The notes under the pieces are model-generated. The model was given only the letters and a program-made list of their open reading frames with translations, ran no database searches and had not been told where the DNA came from. This document shows positions 34,253 to 42,256 of a stretch of 64,000 bases of DNA, piece after piece. Source of the stretch: Clostridiales bacterium. GTDB lineage: Bacteria; Bacillota; Clostridia; Christensenellales; Aristaeellaceae. Position numbers and translations under genes: made by a program. Positions within the stretch are counted from its first letter, which is position 1. Every line of letters starts with the position of its first letter. Location of the stretch: contig SFHK01000003.1 in the NCBI GenBank assembly GCA_004556395.1, positions 1 to 64,000 on the forward strand, read 5' to 3'.

Positions 34253-36346
34253 ATGAAAGAACACAAGCGAAGAAATCGCAGCCTGTTTCAGAATTATCTT
34301 GCTTCATACGTGGGAATTGCCTTTATTTCCTGCGCCTTGATCGGCATGCTTCTGTTTTTCTTTTCCGTGCACGAACTGAATATCGCCCAATACAGAAGCA
34401 CCGAGCACAAGGCGCAGCTGCTGATGGACGAGCTGAACAACCAGTATCGCGCCATGCAAAGCATCGTGGACGACGTTACCGTCGACATCATTTTCAAGCC
34501 CACGTACTATCGGCGCAACAAATACTATGAAATTTCCATCGTCGAGAAGCTGAAGCAATACAATTTCTGGGAAACCTTTATCGGCGAGCCCTTTCTCGTC
34601 TATCGCGACAGCGATTCCATCTTTCATCAGTCCGGTGTGCAGACTCCCCGGACGTTCTTTCGCTCCACCCTGCATACCGAGGAAAACGGCCAGCTTTCCG
34701 TCATTCAGGCCATTCAGACGCAAACTGTTCTTCCGCTTGAAGACAGCGACGCGTTCCTGCTGCTGTTTCCCGTACACTCACTTCCCCTTCGCCAGCCCTA
34801 TGGCGACATCATCGTCTGCTTTTTTGTGGACCGCTCCGAAATGCTGAGCCGACTAAACGCCGCAAGCGGCAGCATTGAAGCGGAGCTGCGCGTCTTTTTC
34901 GGCTCCGAATGCGTCGTCGAAACCGCCGGCTCTCTCGGAAATCCGACGCCCGACTGGCTGCTCCGCGGTCAAGCGTTCTCCATTGAGGTCTACAGCCGAA
35001 ACAGCGAATACGGCTTCGTCACATTTTTAAGCCAGCTCAACCTGTGGGCCATCCTGTTCTGCGTCATATTCTCTCTGGCGCTTGCTGTTTATCTGGCATG
35101 GAGATCCTATCGTCCCATTCAGGATATTGCCCGTCGCTACGGAAACGGTGAACCCGACGCAAACGAGCTGATTCATCTGGAAAAGAGCATCAAAACCATT
35201 CTGCAACGAAACGCAAACATTTCCCGCCAGATTGCCGAACAGAATACCTATCTGCGCCGGCAGCTACTAGAGGTCGTTGTGAAGGGGGCGCAAAATTCCG
35301 AAACCTGCCGCCAACTGGCGAGTCTTGGCTTTCGCACGGACGATAACTACTATATCGTATTCATCCTGCGCTCCACATCCGCGCTTTCCGACACACAGCA
35401 GGAAAGGCTGCTCACGCTGCTGGAGGACTTGTCGGATGAATCCCGCTGCATTTCCGCCTTTTCCCCTCACGACGACCCGCAGACGATCGCAATCGTCAGC
35501 AGCGCATCCCGCGCAAGGGTAGAAGAAGCCGCCGAACTGATCAATGATCTGACCAGCACCTTCTCCGAAGGCATCCAAATCACCGCAGGCGATGTCTGCG
35601 AATCCGTCGAGCGCATCTCCGCTTCGTGGATTGAAGCCGATATTGCCAGCCGCTGCTACGATTCCGCCAACCACATTGGCCTCGACGTTCTGGGCTTTCA
35701 CTACGTTCTGGCCAGAAACCTCGTCGACGCGGCTTCCCGCTGCGATTCCAATACCGCGCACACGGCCCTGCAAGAATTTGTCCACACACTGGAAACACTC
35801 AGCCGCCCCGTCATGCGCTACAGCTGCGCGAATCTGCTGCGGATGCTCATCTCCGCCAACGCAGAAAGTCACCGCACGCTCTCCCAGTCTGAAATGAACC
35901 GTGCCCTGACCGCCTTCTCGCCTTCCATCTTCGAAGAAGCCTGTGGCAATCTAATCGATCAGATGATCCAGCAGATTGCCGAGGAACAGCAGCGTCTGAG
36001 TCAGGATACGTCTGCCGCGATCATCCACTATATCCACCAGAGCTATGCCAACCCGGATCTGAACGTCGCCTACCTGGTCGAACATTTCCGTCTTCCTGCA
36101 CGCGAGATTAACCAGTTCTGCCACGATCAGGTTCACGCAAGCACAAAGGAATACATCATTACCTACCGAATTGAACAGGCCAAGCGCAAGCTGGTAGAAG
36201 AAAATCATTCCATCGCGGAAGTCGCCCTTGAGGTCGGCTATCAAAATATATCCCTGTTCATCAAGGTGTTCAAAAACAAGACCGGCGTAACGCCCTCCGT
36301 CTATCGAACGGAAGCACGCGCAAACGCCGTCCTCCTGCCTCAATAG
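34253..36346 (+). CDS. Membrane-bound AraC-type sensor regulator
   Basis: 697 residues. Membrane helices at about 17-38 and 258-280 enclose an extracellular Cache-like sensor; a linker and GGDEF-less central part (330-560) follow. The C-terminal 100 residues are an AraC DNA-binding domain (NVAYLVEHFRLPAREINQFCHDQVHASTKEYI, then IAEVALEVGYQNISLFIKVFKNKTGVTPSVYR). These one-component regulators sense sugars outside and switch on the adjacent transporter-glycosidase genes. RBS AAAAAGGAATG-like AAGGAA lies upstream of ATG 34253. The gene is intact although its likely target genes to the left are broken. Confidence 0.9.
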   Translation: MKEHKRRNRSLFQNYLASYVGIAFISCALIGMLLFFFSVHELNIAQYRSTEHKAQLLMDELNNQYRAMQSIVDDVTVDIIFKPTYYRRNKYYEISIVEKLKQYNFWETFIGEPFLVYRDSDSIFHQSGVQTPRTFFRSTLHTEENGQLSVIQAIQTQTVLPLEDSDAFLLLFPVHSLPLRQPYGDIIVCFFVDRSEMLSRLNAASGSIEAELRVFFGSECVVETAGSLGNPTPDWLLRGQAFSIEVYSRNSEYGFVTFLSQLNLWAILFCVIFSLALAVYLAWRSYRPIQDIARRYGNGEPDANELIHLEKSIKTILQRNANISRQIAEQNTYLRRQLLEVVVKGAQNSETCRQLASLGFRTDDNYYIVFILRSTSALSDTQQERLLTLLEDLSDESRCISAFSPHDDPQTIAIVSSASRARVEEAAELINDLTSTFSEGIQITAGDVCESVERISASWIEADIASRCYDSANHIGLDVLGFHYVLARNLVDAASRCDSNTAHTALQEFVHTLETLSRPVMRYSCANLLRMLISANAESHRTLSQSEMNRALTAFSPSIFEEACGNLIDQMIQQIAEEQQRLSQDTSAAIIHYIHQSYANPDLNVAYLVEHFRLPAREINQFCHDQVHASTKEYIITYRIEQAKRKLVEENHSIAEVALEVGYQNISLFIKVFKNKTGVTPSVYRTEARANAVLLPQ

Positions 36347-36365
36347 TGCTTTTTCTCTAATGAAA

Positions 36366-36405
36366 GCAAGCCGAAGGTCTCTGAAAACAAAGACCTTCGG
36401 CTTGC
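36366..36405. terminator. Shared terminator between sensor gene and tRNA-Arg
   Basis: A perfect 15-bp inverted repeat (36366-36380 with 36391-36405). It lies 20 bases after the sensor stop on the plus strand and 8 bases after tRNA-Arg on the minus strand. T-runs are weak on both sides (TTTCATT on the minus strand). Confidence 0.75.
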
Positions 36406-36412
36406 CTTGCAA

Positions 36413-36486
36413 CGTCCCCGGCGCGATTCGAACGCGCGGCGTTCCGCTTAGGAGGCGGACCCTCTATCCTGCTGAGGTACGGGGAC
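36413..36486 (-). tRNA. tRNA-Arg (anticodon CCU)
   Basis: The minus strand folds as a full cloverleaf. Acceptor GTCCCCG pairs with CGGGGAC, anticodon stem TCCGC/GCGGA encloses CTCCTAA (anticodon CCT), and T arm GCGCG/CGCGC encloses TTCGAAT. CCA is not encoded. No integrase is adjacent. Confidence 0.95.
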
Positions 36487-36504
36487 AAAAACCAACATTA
36501 AAAT

Positions 36505-36532
36505 ATTATATTCATCCCCGCGTCTTTGTCAA
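36505..36532 (-). promoter_or_regulatory. Promoter of tRNA-Arg
   Basis: On the minus strand a perfect TTGACA (36527-36532), 16 bases and a perfect TATAAT (36505-36510), 18 bases before the tRNA. Confidence 0.85.
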
Positions 36533-36609
36533 CCGAAGCCTTGTAAATTTCGCCGTGCAAAGCTTCTGCGGAAGCGCCGAAAGGTATCCATCTTAGAGAT
36601 GGCGCCGTT

Positions 36610-37194
36610 TTATTTCCTGAAAAAGTGAAAGTCGCAGCAATCATCGCCGCAGCCCAGTGTTTTGGTGCGGGCGAAGCCGAGTTTTTTCAGGCCGCCGTAT
36701 GCCACGTTATCGGAATCGCAGAACAGGCGGCGCAGCTCCGGGCAGCCGTTTTCTGCGCAGGCCGTATGCCACAGGCATTTTTGAATCGTGACGTCGAAGA
36801 AATTTTTCTCGCGCCGCTGCGTGCTTTCCCACAAGTCGCTCTTGCGCATGACGTTCAGAAAGATACGGCTGTAGATTGCGTAGAAGCCCGGCACGGCTTC
36901 CATTCCCGCCATGGAGGCATGCTTTTGCGCGGCGGCCTTATCCAGCATGTACGCTCGCATATACACATAGGCGGCTTCCTGCGAAAGGCCGTCTGTAGAG
37001 AGCGTCTTATACAGCGCTATACAGGGAAGGATTGTCCCGGCCAGCGTTTTCATCTGCCTTGCGGACTTGTTTTTCTGAGTCTTGATCAACTCGTCAAGCG
37101 TTTTCGTCTGTTTGCCGAACAGCTCGCCGCCTTTTTCTTCTCCGAATTCCTCCACCAGAAAGGCTTTTATCTGCTTTTGCCGCTTTCCGTTCAT
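36610..37194 (-). CDS. L-2-amino-thiazoline-4-carboxylate hydrolase-like protein
   Basis: 194 residues of the ATC hydrolase family (PF14196 type). Members open the thiazoline ring on the way to cysteine, but most relatives are untested. The C-terminal signature region CDSDNVAYGGLKKLGFARTKTLGCGDDCCDFHFF is intact, and the helical N-terminus has the usual SMAGMEAVPGFYAIY. The start is ATG 37194 after AAAAGGAG; a longer frame to 37248 has no RBS. It stands alone on the minus strand, so it gives no pathway clue. The family function is uncertain in gut Clostridia. Confidence 0.8.
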   Translation of the reverse strand: MNGKRQKQIKAFLVEEFGEEKGGELFGKQTKTLDELIKTQKNKSARQMKTLAGTILPCIALYKTLSTDGLSQEAAYVYMRAYMLDKAAAQKHASMAGMEAVPGFYAIYSRIFLNVMRKSDLWESTQRREKNFFDVTIQKCLWHTACAENGCPELRRLFCDSDNVAYGGLKKLGFARTKTLGCGDDCCDFHFFRK

Positions 37195-37420
37195 CGCCGT
37201 CACGCTCCTTTTCAGCGGTAGGATACCATGCCTGCGTAAAATCGGCAAGCCAAATCACGGCTTCACTTTCTTTAGGAAACCGCTTCAGAATCCTTCAGAC
37301 TCCGACCACGTTTCGCCCATGGTTTGTACGCGGGGCATATAGATTGTTCGATATAATGGCATGCGTCACAGGAAACGAAGCATAGGCTGTTTCCATACAT
37401 TTTTATGGGAGGCGAGGGCA

Positions 37421-38437
37421 TTGATCACGGTCAGTCACTTGACCAAGCGATACGGCGCGCACACCGCCGTATCCGACGTAAGCTTCACCATTGAGAAGGG
37501 CAAGGTATACGGGTTTCTCGGGCCGAACGGCGCGGGCAAATCGACCACGATGAACATCATCACCGGCTGCCTTGCCGCCACGGAGGGCGAGGTTACGATC
37601 GACGGGCACGACATCTTTGAAGAGCCGCTGGAAGCAAAAAAGCGCATCGGGTATCTGCCGGAGATTCCGCCGCTGTACACCGACATGACGCCCACGGAAT
37701 ATCTGCGCTTTATCGCCCGCGCGCGGGGCTTTTCGGGCGCGGAGGCGCGAAAGCAGATGAACGCCGCCATGGAGCGCGCGCGGATAACCGAGGTGAAAGA
37801 CCGGCTGATTCGCAATCTTTCCAAGGGCTATCGCCAGCGCGTCGGCATTGCGCAGGCGCTGATCGGCAACCCGGAGGTGATCATACTGGATGAGCCCACC
37901 GCGGGTCTCGACCCCAGACAGATCATCGAGATTCGCGAGCTGATTCGGGAGCTCGGCAAAAACCACACCGTCATCCTTTCCAGCCACATCCTGTCCGAGG
38001 TTTCGGCCATCTGCGACGAAATCCTGATTCTCTCCGGCGGGCGTCTGGTGGCGGACGACACGCCGGAAAACCTGACCGCGCTGTTCGCGGAGCAGAACGG
38101 CATTCATCTGACCGTGAAGGGCGCACTTGCCGACGTGCTTTCGGCGCTGAATGGGCTTGAGGGCGTGGAAATCGCCGATTCCCGCGAGGAGGACGGCCGG
38201 GCGCGGCTGACGCTGCGCGCGCAGGACGCGGACGACGTCTGCGAGCGCGTGTTCCGCGCACTGGCGCAGGCCGACCTGCCGATTCTGGAAATGGCGCGCG
38301 AGCGCGCGACGCTGGAGGACGTGTTCCTCGAGCTGATCGGCAGCGACAAGGAGGAAGAAGCCGTTTCCGCTGAAGCGGAGGAACCCAAGGAGGAGGAAGC
38401 CGCCGCGGACGGCGGAAAGGAGGAAGCAGACCAATGA
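37421..38437 (+). CDS. ABC transporter ATPase (GldA/NatA type)
   Basis: 338 residues. Walker A is GPNGAGKST, the signature is LSKGYRQRVGIAQAL, Walker B is VIILDEPTAGLD, and the H-loop is SSHILSE. The C-terminal 90 residues form a DUF4162-like extension ending in an acidic Glu-rich tail. The start is TTG 37421, 5 bases after GAGGGCA and downstream of GGGAGG; an upstream ATG at 37361 gives an unlikely prefix. It energises the membrane partner encoded next, which overlaps by ATGA. A TATAAT at 37352 may belong to its promoter, but its -35 is unclear. Confidence 0.94.
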   Translation: MITVSHLTKRYGAHTAVSDVSFTIEKGKVYGFLGPNGAGKSTTMNIITGCLAATEGEVTIDGHDIFEEPLEAKKRIGYLPEIPPLYTDMTPTEYLRFIARARGFSGAEARKQMNAAMERARITEVKDRLIRNLSKGYRQRVGIAQALIGNPEVIILDEPTAGLDPRQIIEIRELIRELGKNHTVILSSHILSEVSAICDEILILSGGRLVADDTPENLTALFAEQNGIHLTVKGALADVLSALNGLEGVEIADSREEDGRARLTLRAQDADDVCERVFRALAQADLPILEMARERATLEDVFLELIGSDKEEEAVSAEAEEPKEEEAAADGGKEEADQ

Positions 38438-39297
38438 GAGCCGTGTATCTGAAGGAGCTGAAGCTCAATTTCACCGGCTTTACCGGCTATCTGTACGGCG
38501 CGTTTATCCTGCTGTTTGTGGGCATCTACACGATGGCCATCAATCTTTCCGGCGGCTACGCGCAGTTTGAATATGTGCTGGAATCGATGGCGTTCATCTA
38601 TCTGATTGCCTGCCCGGTTCTTACCATGCGCGCGTTTGCCGAGGAAAAGCGCAGCAAAACCGATCAGCTGCTGTATTCGCTGCCCATCCGTCTGTCGGAC
38701 GTGGTGGTCGGAAAGTACCTCGCCATGCTCACGGTATCGCTTCTGCCGGTCGCGGTCGTAAGCGCCTATCCGCTGCTCCTGTCCGGCTACGGCCATGTGG
38801 ACATGCGCTCGGCCTACGCGTCCATTCTGATGTTCTTCCTGCTGGGCGCGTGCCTGACGTCCATCGGCATGTTCATTTCCTCCGTCACCGAAAATCAGGT
38901 GACCAGCGCCGTGGTCACGCTGGTGATCATGCTGATCACGTATTTCATGACCTCGCTCGCCAGCTACGTATCCACCGCGTCCTCGTCCTCGCTGATTGCG
39001 CTGAGCGCGCTGGCGCTGGTACTCGCGGCGATTGTGTATCTGTTCACGAAGAATTTATCGGTCGCGTTTCTGACCGCCGCGGCGCTGGTCGGCGCGCTGC
39101 TGATTGCCTACGCCATCGACGCTTCGGCCTTCTCCGGCCTGTTCCCGGCGCTGATGAAGAAGCTGTCGCTGTTTGAACGCTTTTATGGAACCATCGGCGG
39201 CATGTTCGATCTGACCGCCATCGTGTACTACCTGTCCATCATCGGCGTGTTCCTGTTCTTTACCACGGAAACGCTGGAAAAACGGAGGTGGAGCTGA
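38434..39297 (+). CDS. ABC-2 type membrane permease (GldF-like)
   Basis: 287 residues with six membrane helices. It starts with MRAVYLKELKLNF and has the EEKRSKTDQLLYSLPI loop common to GldF/ABC-2 permeases that form half-exporters. It overlaps the ATPase by four bases and the next gene by one base (TGATG), so all are translated together. With GldG-like and DUF4340 partners it forms the four-gene exporter operon frequent in Clostridia and gliding Bacteroidota. The cargo in Clostridia is unknown. Confidence 0.92.
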   Translation: MRAVYLKELKLNFTGFTGYLYGAFILLFVGIYTMAINLSGGYAQFEYVLESMAFIYLIACPVLTMRAFAEEKRSKTDQLLYSLPIRLSDVVVGKYLAMLTVSLLPVAVVSAYPLLLSGYGHVDMRSAYASILMFFLLGACLTSIGMFISSVTENQVTSAVVTLVIMLITYFMTSLASYVSTASSSSLIALSALALVLAAIVYLFTKNLSVAFLTAAALVGALLIAYAIDASAFSGLFPALMKKLSLFERFYGTIGGMFDLTAIVYYLSIIGVFLFFTTETLEKRRWS

Positions 39298-40754
39298 TGA
39301 ACGCGTTTTTCAAAAAGCACTTCGGCAGTCGCTCCGTGCGCGCGGGCGGTTATGCCGCGGTCGCGTCGGCGATTGTGGTGGCGATTGCCATTGCCGTGAA
39401 CCTGCTCGTTTCCGCGCTGCCGGAAACCGTCACGCACCCGGATTTCACGGAAAACCAGCTGTACACCCTGTCCGACCAGACGAAGCGCATCACGAACGCG
39501 CTGGAAAAGGACGTGACGCTTTCGCTGATCGCTTCGTCCGGCAACGAAAACACGACGATTCTGAGCCTGCTCAAGCGCTATGAAGGCGCGTCGGCGCACA
39601 TCACCGTTGAGACGGTCGACCCGGTTCTGTATCCGAACTTCGCCAGGCAATATACCAGCGGCACGGTGCGCTCCAACAGCGTCGTGGTTGCCTGCGGCGA
39701 CCGCTCGCGCTATGTGGATTATTCGGACATCTTCAAGCAGATGAAGTCCGACAACTACGATACGTACTATTATTATGTGCAGATGGGCTATTCGCAGTAT
39801 TACGACTATCTGTACGACACGGTGTTCGACGGCGAAAACGCGCTGACGGCCGCGATCAACTACGTTTCCAGCAATTCGCTGACGAAGATCTACACGCTCT
39901 CCGGCCACAGCGAAGCGGAGCTGAGCGAAACCTTCACGGAAGCCATCAAGGCGGACAACTTCGAATTTGAGTCGCTGCACCTGATGGACGTGGAAGCCGT
40001 GCCGGAGGACGCAGGGCTGATTCTGATCAACGCGCCCGCGTCCGACCTCAGCGAGGATGAAGCCGCGCTGCTGATCGATTATCTGGACGCGGGCGGCAAC
40101 GTCCTGCTGACGACCGACTGCATGGAGTCGGACAGCATGAAAAACCTGCTCTCCGTGTGCGAGCACATGGGCATGACGCTGACAGACGGCATGGTTGTGG
40201 AGACCTCTCAGAACCGCTACTACCGCAATCCCGTCTACCTGCTTCCGGAAATCGGCGAAACCGAAATCACGCAGGCGATTCGGGACGGCGGCTACTACAT
40301 CCTTTTCCCCATCGCGCAGGGCATCGTCTCTGCCGGCGACGGCTTCTCCTACACGCCGCTGCTTTCCACGTCCGATTCGGCGTTCTCCAAGAAGTCCGGC
40401 TACGGCATGACGACCTATGACAAAGAAGAAGGCGACACGGACGGCCCGTTTGACGTGGCGGCCGCTACCTCAAAGGACGAAGCGCACATGGTCTGGTTCG
40501 CCTCCGCGCAGTTCGCCACCGACAACGTGAACGCCATGGTGTCCGGCGCGAACGCCGACCTGCTCGTCAACGCCATCAACTGGATGGCGCAGCAGGAGGA
40601 CAAAATCTCCATCCGCTCCAAGTCGCTGGAGACCGGCTATCTCACCGTCAGCGCCGCCGACAGCCGCCGCTGGTCGATTCTGCTGGTCGGCGTGATTCCC
40701 GCGGCATTGATCGCGGTGGGCGCAGTCGTGATTATCAGGAGGAAACGCAAATGA
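39297..40754 (+). CDS. GldG-like ABC-associated extracellular protein
   Basis: 485 residues. An N-terminal membrane helix (about 20-40) is followed by a large extracytoplasmic domain (ABC_transp_aux type) and a C-terminal helix with a basic end (about 460-485). Typical motifs are YTLSDQTKRITNAL near the start and LSGHSEAELSETFTEAIKADNFEFESL in the middle. ATG 39297 lies behind GGAGGTGG and overlaps the permease stop. It is thought to work as an accessory part of GldA/F exporters. The region rich in Tyr at about residues 148-170 (DTYYYYVQMGYSQYYDYLYD) is unusual and probably surface-exposed. Confidence 0.9.
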   Translation: MNAFFKKHFGSRSVRAGGYAAVASAIVVAIAIAVNLLVSALPETVTHPDFTENQLYTLSDQTKRITNALEKDVTLSLIASSGNENTTILSLLKRYEGASAHITVETVDPVLYPNFARQYTSGTVRSNSVVVACGDRSRYVDYSDIFKQMKSDNYDTYYYYVQMGYSQYYDYLYDTVFDGENALTAAINYVSSNSLTKIYTLSGHSEAELSETFTEAIKADNFEFESLHLMDVEAVPEDAGLILINAPASDLSEDEAALLIDYLDAGGNVLLTTDCMESDSMKNLLSVCEHMGMTLTDGMVVETSQNRYYRNPVYLLPEIGETEITQAIRDGGYYILFPIAQGIVSAGDGFSYTPLLSTSDSAFSKKSGYGMTTYDKEEGDTDGPFDVAAATSKDEAHMVWFASAQFATDNVNAMVSGANADLLVNAINWMAQQEDKISIRSKSLETGYLTVSAADSRRWSILLVGVIPAALIAVGAVVIIRRKRK

Positions 40755-42190
40755 AACGGGGAAAGAAGCTGATCGTTCTGGCCGGTGCGCTGGCAGCGGT
40801 GCTGGTTCTGTATCTGGGCGTTACGCTCGTTACACGCCACATCAGCGACAAAAACGCCGTGACGGAAACGCAGGGCGCGTTTGCCGCCACATCCTTCACG
40901 GCGGACGACATCCGCTCGATCACATGGACGAACCTTGGAAACGAATACACCATTTCGAAAACCGACGACGGCTGGACGCTGGACGGCCACGACGGCTTCC
41001 GGCTGAATCAGGATGACGCCGCGGCCATGGCCGACGCGGTATCCGCGCTGAAGGCGACTCGCCGTCTGGACGGCGGCGTGGAGGACAGCGCCTACGGGCT
41101 GGCCGAACCGGCGCTGACCGTGAAGATCGCGCTGAACGACGGCAGCGAAATAACGCTGGCCGAGGGAGACAAAAACGACGTGACGGACGCATATTACCTG
41201 CGCGTGACCGCGGGCGAAAGCGTTGTGTACACGGTGGAAACCGACCTTCAGACGGCCTTCGACCAGAAGCTCGCCGACTTGTTCGTGAAGGAAACACTGC
41301 CGTCGCTGAGCGAAAGCGCGCAGCGCGTCGTGCTGACCCGCGCGGACGACGAAATTACGCTCGTCTGTAGCACGGACGACGACGGGAACGCGCACTGGTA
41401 TGAGGAAACCGCGGACGGCACGCGCACGCTGAACGACGAAACCGCGCAGATGCTGTATGATACCATTCGCGATTTCGCGTGGTATGAGCTGGTTGAATGG
41501 AACGCCGACGCGGACGCGCTGAGCGGCTATGGCTTCGACGCGCCGACCGCCGTCGTGCGCGCGGAGAGCCTGAACGACGACGGCGAAACGACCGTATGGC
41601 AGGTGGAAATCGGCGGCGAGTTTTCCAGCTCCTATGACTATGTGCGCCTGCCCGGCTCCGCCGCCGTATACCGCGTGAAAAACGAGCTGCGCAAGCTGGC
41701 TGCCGACTACAGCTATTCGGATTACGCCGACAAGACGGTTCTGACCGTCGACGCGGAAGCCATCGAGAGCCTGACGCTGACCGTGCGCGGCGAAGCCCAC
41801 ACCCTGCGCATATGGACGGAAACCGTCGCCGCCACGCCGGGCGAAGCCACGCCCGCCGCCGCGAGCGAAGCCACGAGCGGCGAGGGAACGACCGTGCGGT
41901 GCGCGTCGCTGGACGGAAACGAGTGGAGCCCCGATTCCTATGACGAAATCGTCTCCCACCTGCTGGCGCTGGAAGCCGAGGACGCGCTGACCTCCGTTCC
42001 CGAGCATGCCGATGAGCCGGTGCTGACCGTCTCCGTACAGACCGCGGACGCGCAGTCGGACGTATCCTTCTCCGTCTCCGAGCTGGACGCGGAGCATTCG
42101 CTCATCCTCCGCTCCGACGGCGCGATCTTCCAGTTCTCCGCCGCCGACGCGGACGCGCTGATTCGCGCGCTGACCTACGCGCTGAAATAA
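40751..42190 (+). CDS. DUF4340 protein of the GldAFG operon
   Basis: 479 residues with a single N-terminal membrane helix (about 7-27) and a repeated beta-rich exterior part typical of DUF4340, for example ISKTDDGWTL and SAYGLAEPALTVKIAL. A Thr/Ala/Pro-rich loop lies at about residues 358-378. It is coupled to the GldG-like gene by ATGA and is last before a strong terminator. Proteins of this type nearly always accompany GldA/F/G genes; the function is unknown. Negative charge is high, suggesting an extracellular, metal- or protein-binding surface. Confidence 0.88.
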   Translation: MKRGKKLIVLAGALAAVLVLYLGVTLVTRHISDKNAVTETQGAFAATSFTADDIRSITWTNLGNEYTISKTDDGWTLDGHDGFRLNQDDAAAMADAVSALKATRRLDGGVEDSAYGLAEPALTVKIALNDGSEITLAEGDKNDVTDAYYLRVTAGESVVYTVETDLQTAFDQKLADLFVKETLPSLSESAQRVVLTRADDEITLVCSTDDDGNAHWYEETADGTRTLNDETAQMLYDTIRDFAWYELVEWNADADALSGYGFDAPTAVVRAESLNDDGETTVWQVEIGGEFSSSYDYVRLPGSAAVYRVKNELRKLAADYSYSDYADKTVLTVDAEAIESLTLTVRGEAHTLRIWTETVAATPGEATPAAASEATSGEGTTVRCASLDGNEWSPDSYDEIVSHLLALEAEDALTSVPEHADEPVLTVSVQTADAQSDVSFSVSELDAEHSLILRSDGAIFQFSAADADALIRALTYALK

Positions 42191-42201
42191 CTTCCATATA
42201 A

Positions 42202-42251
42202 ACACAAGCGGCGCGATTGCCGAAATGGAATCGCGCCGCTTGTGTTTTTTT
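42202..42251. terminator. Bidirectional terminator after the ABC operon
   Basis: A perfect 17-bp stem (42202-42218 with 42229-42245) with TTTTTT at 42246-42251 on the plus strand. It also follows the convergent GH42 gene by 6 bases. Confidence 0.92.
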
Positions 42252-42256
42252 GCCCG

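Noticed and set aside
34253..36346. Central part of the membrane sensor read as a GGDEF or kinase domain
   Set aside because: No GGDEF, HATPase or His-kinase motif appears; only the Cache-like exterior and AraC ends are supported.
36580..36610. Small CCATCT/AGATGG hairpin after the ATC-hydrolase-like gene as terminator
   Set aside because: Only 6 bp of stem and no clear T-run in the right direction.
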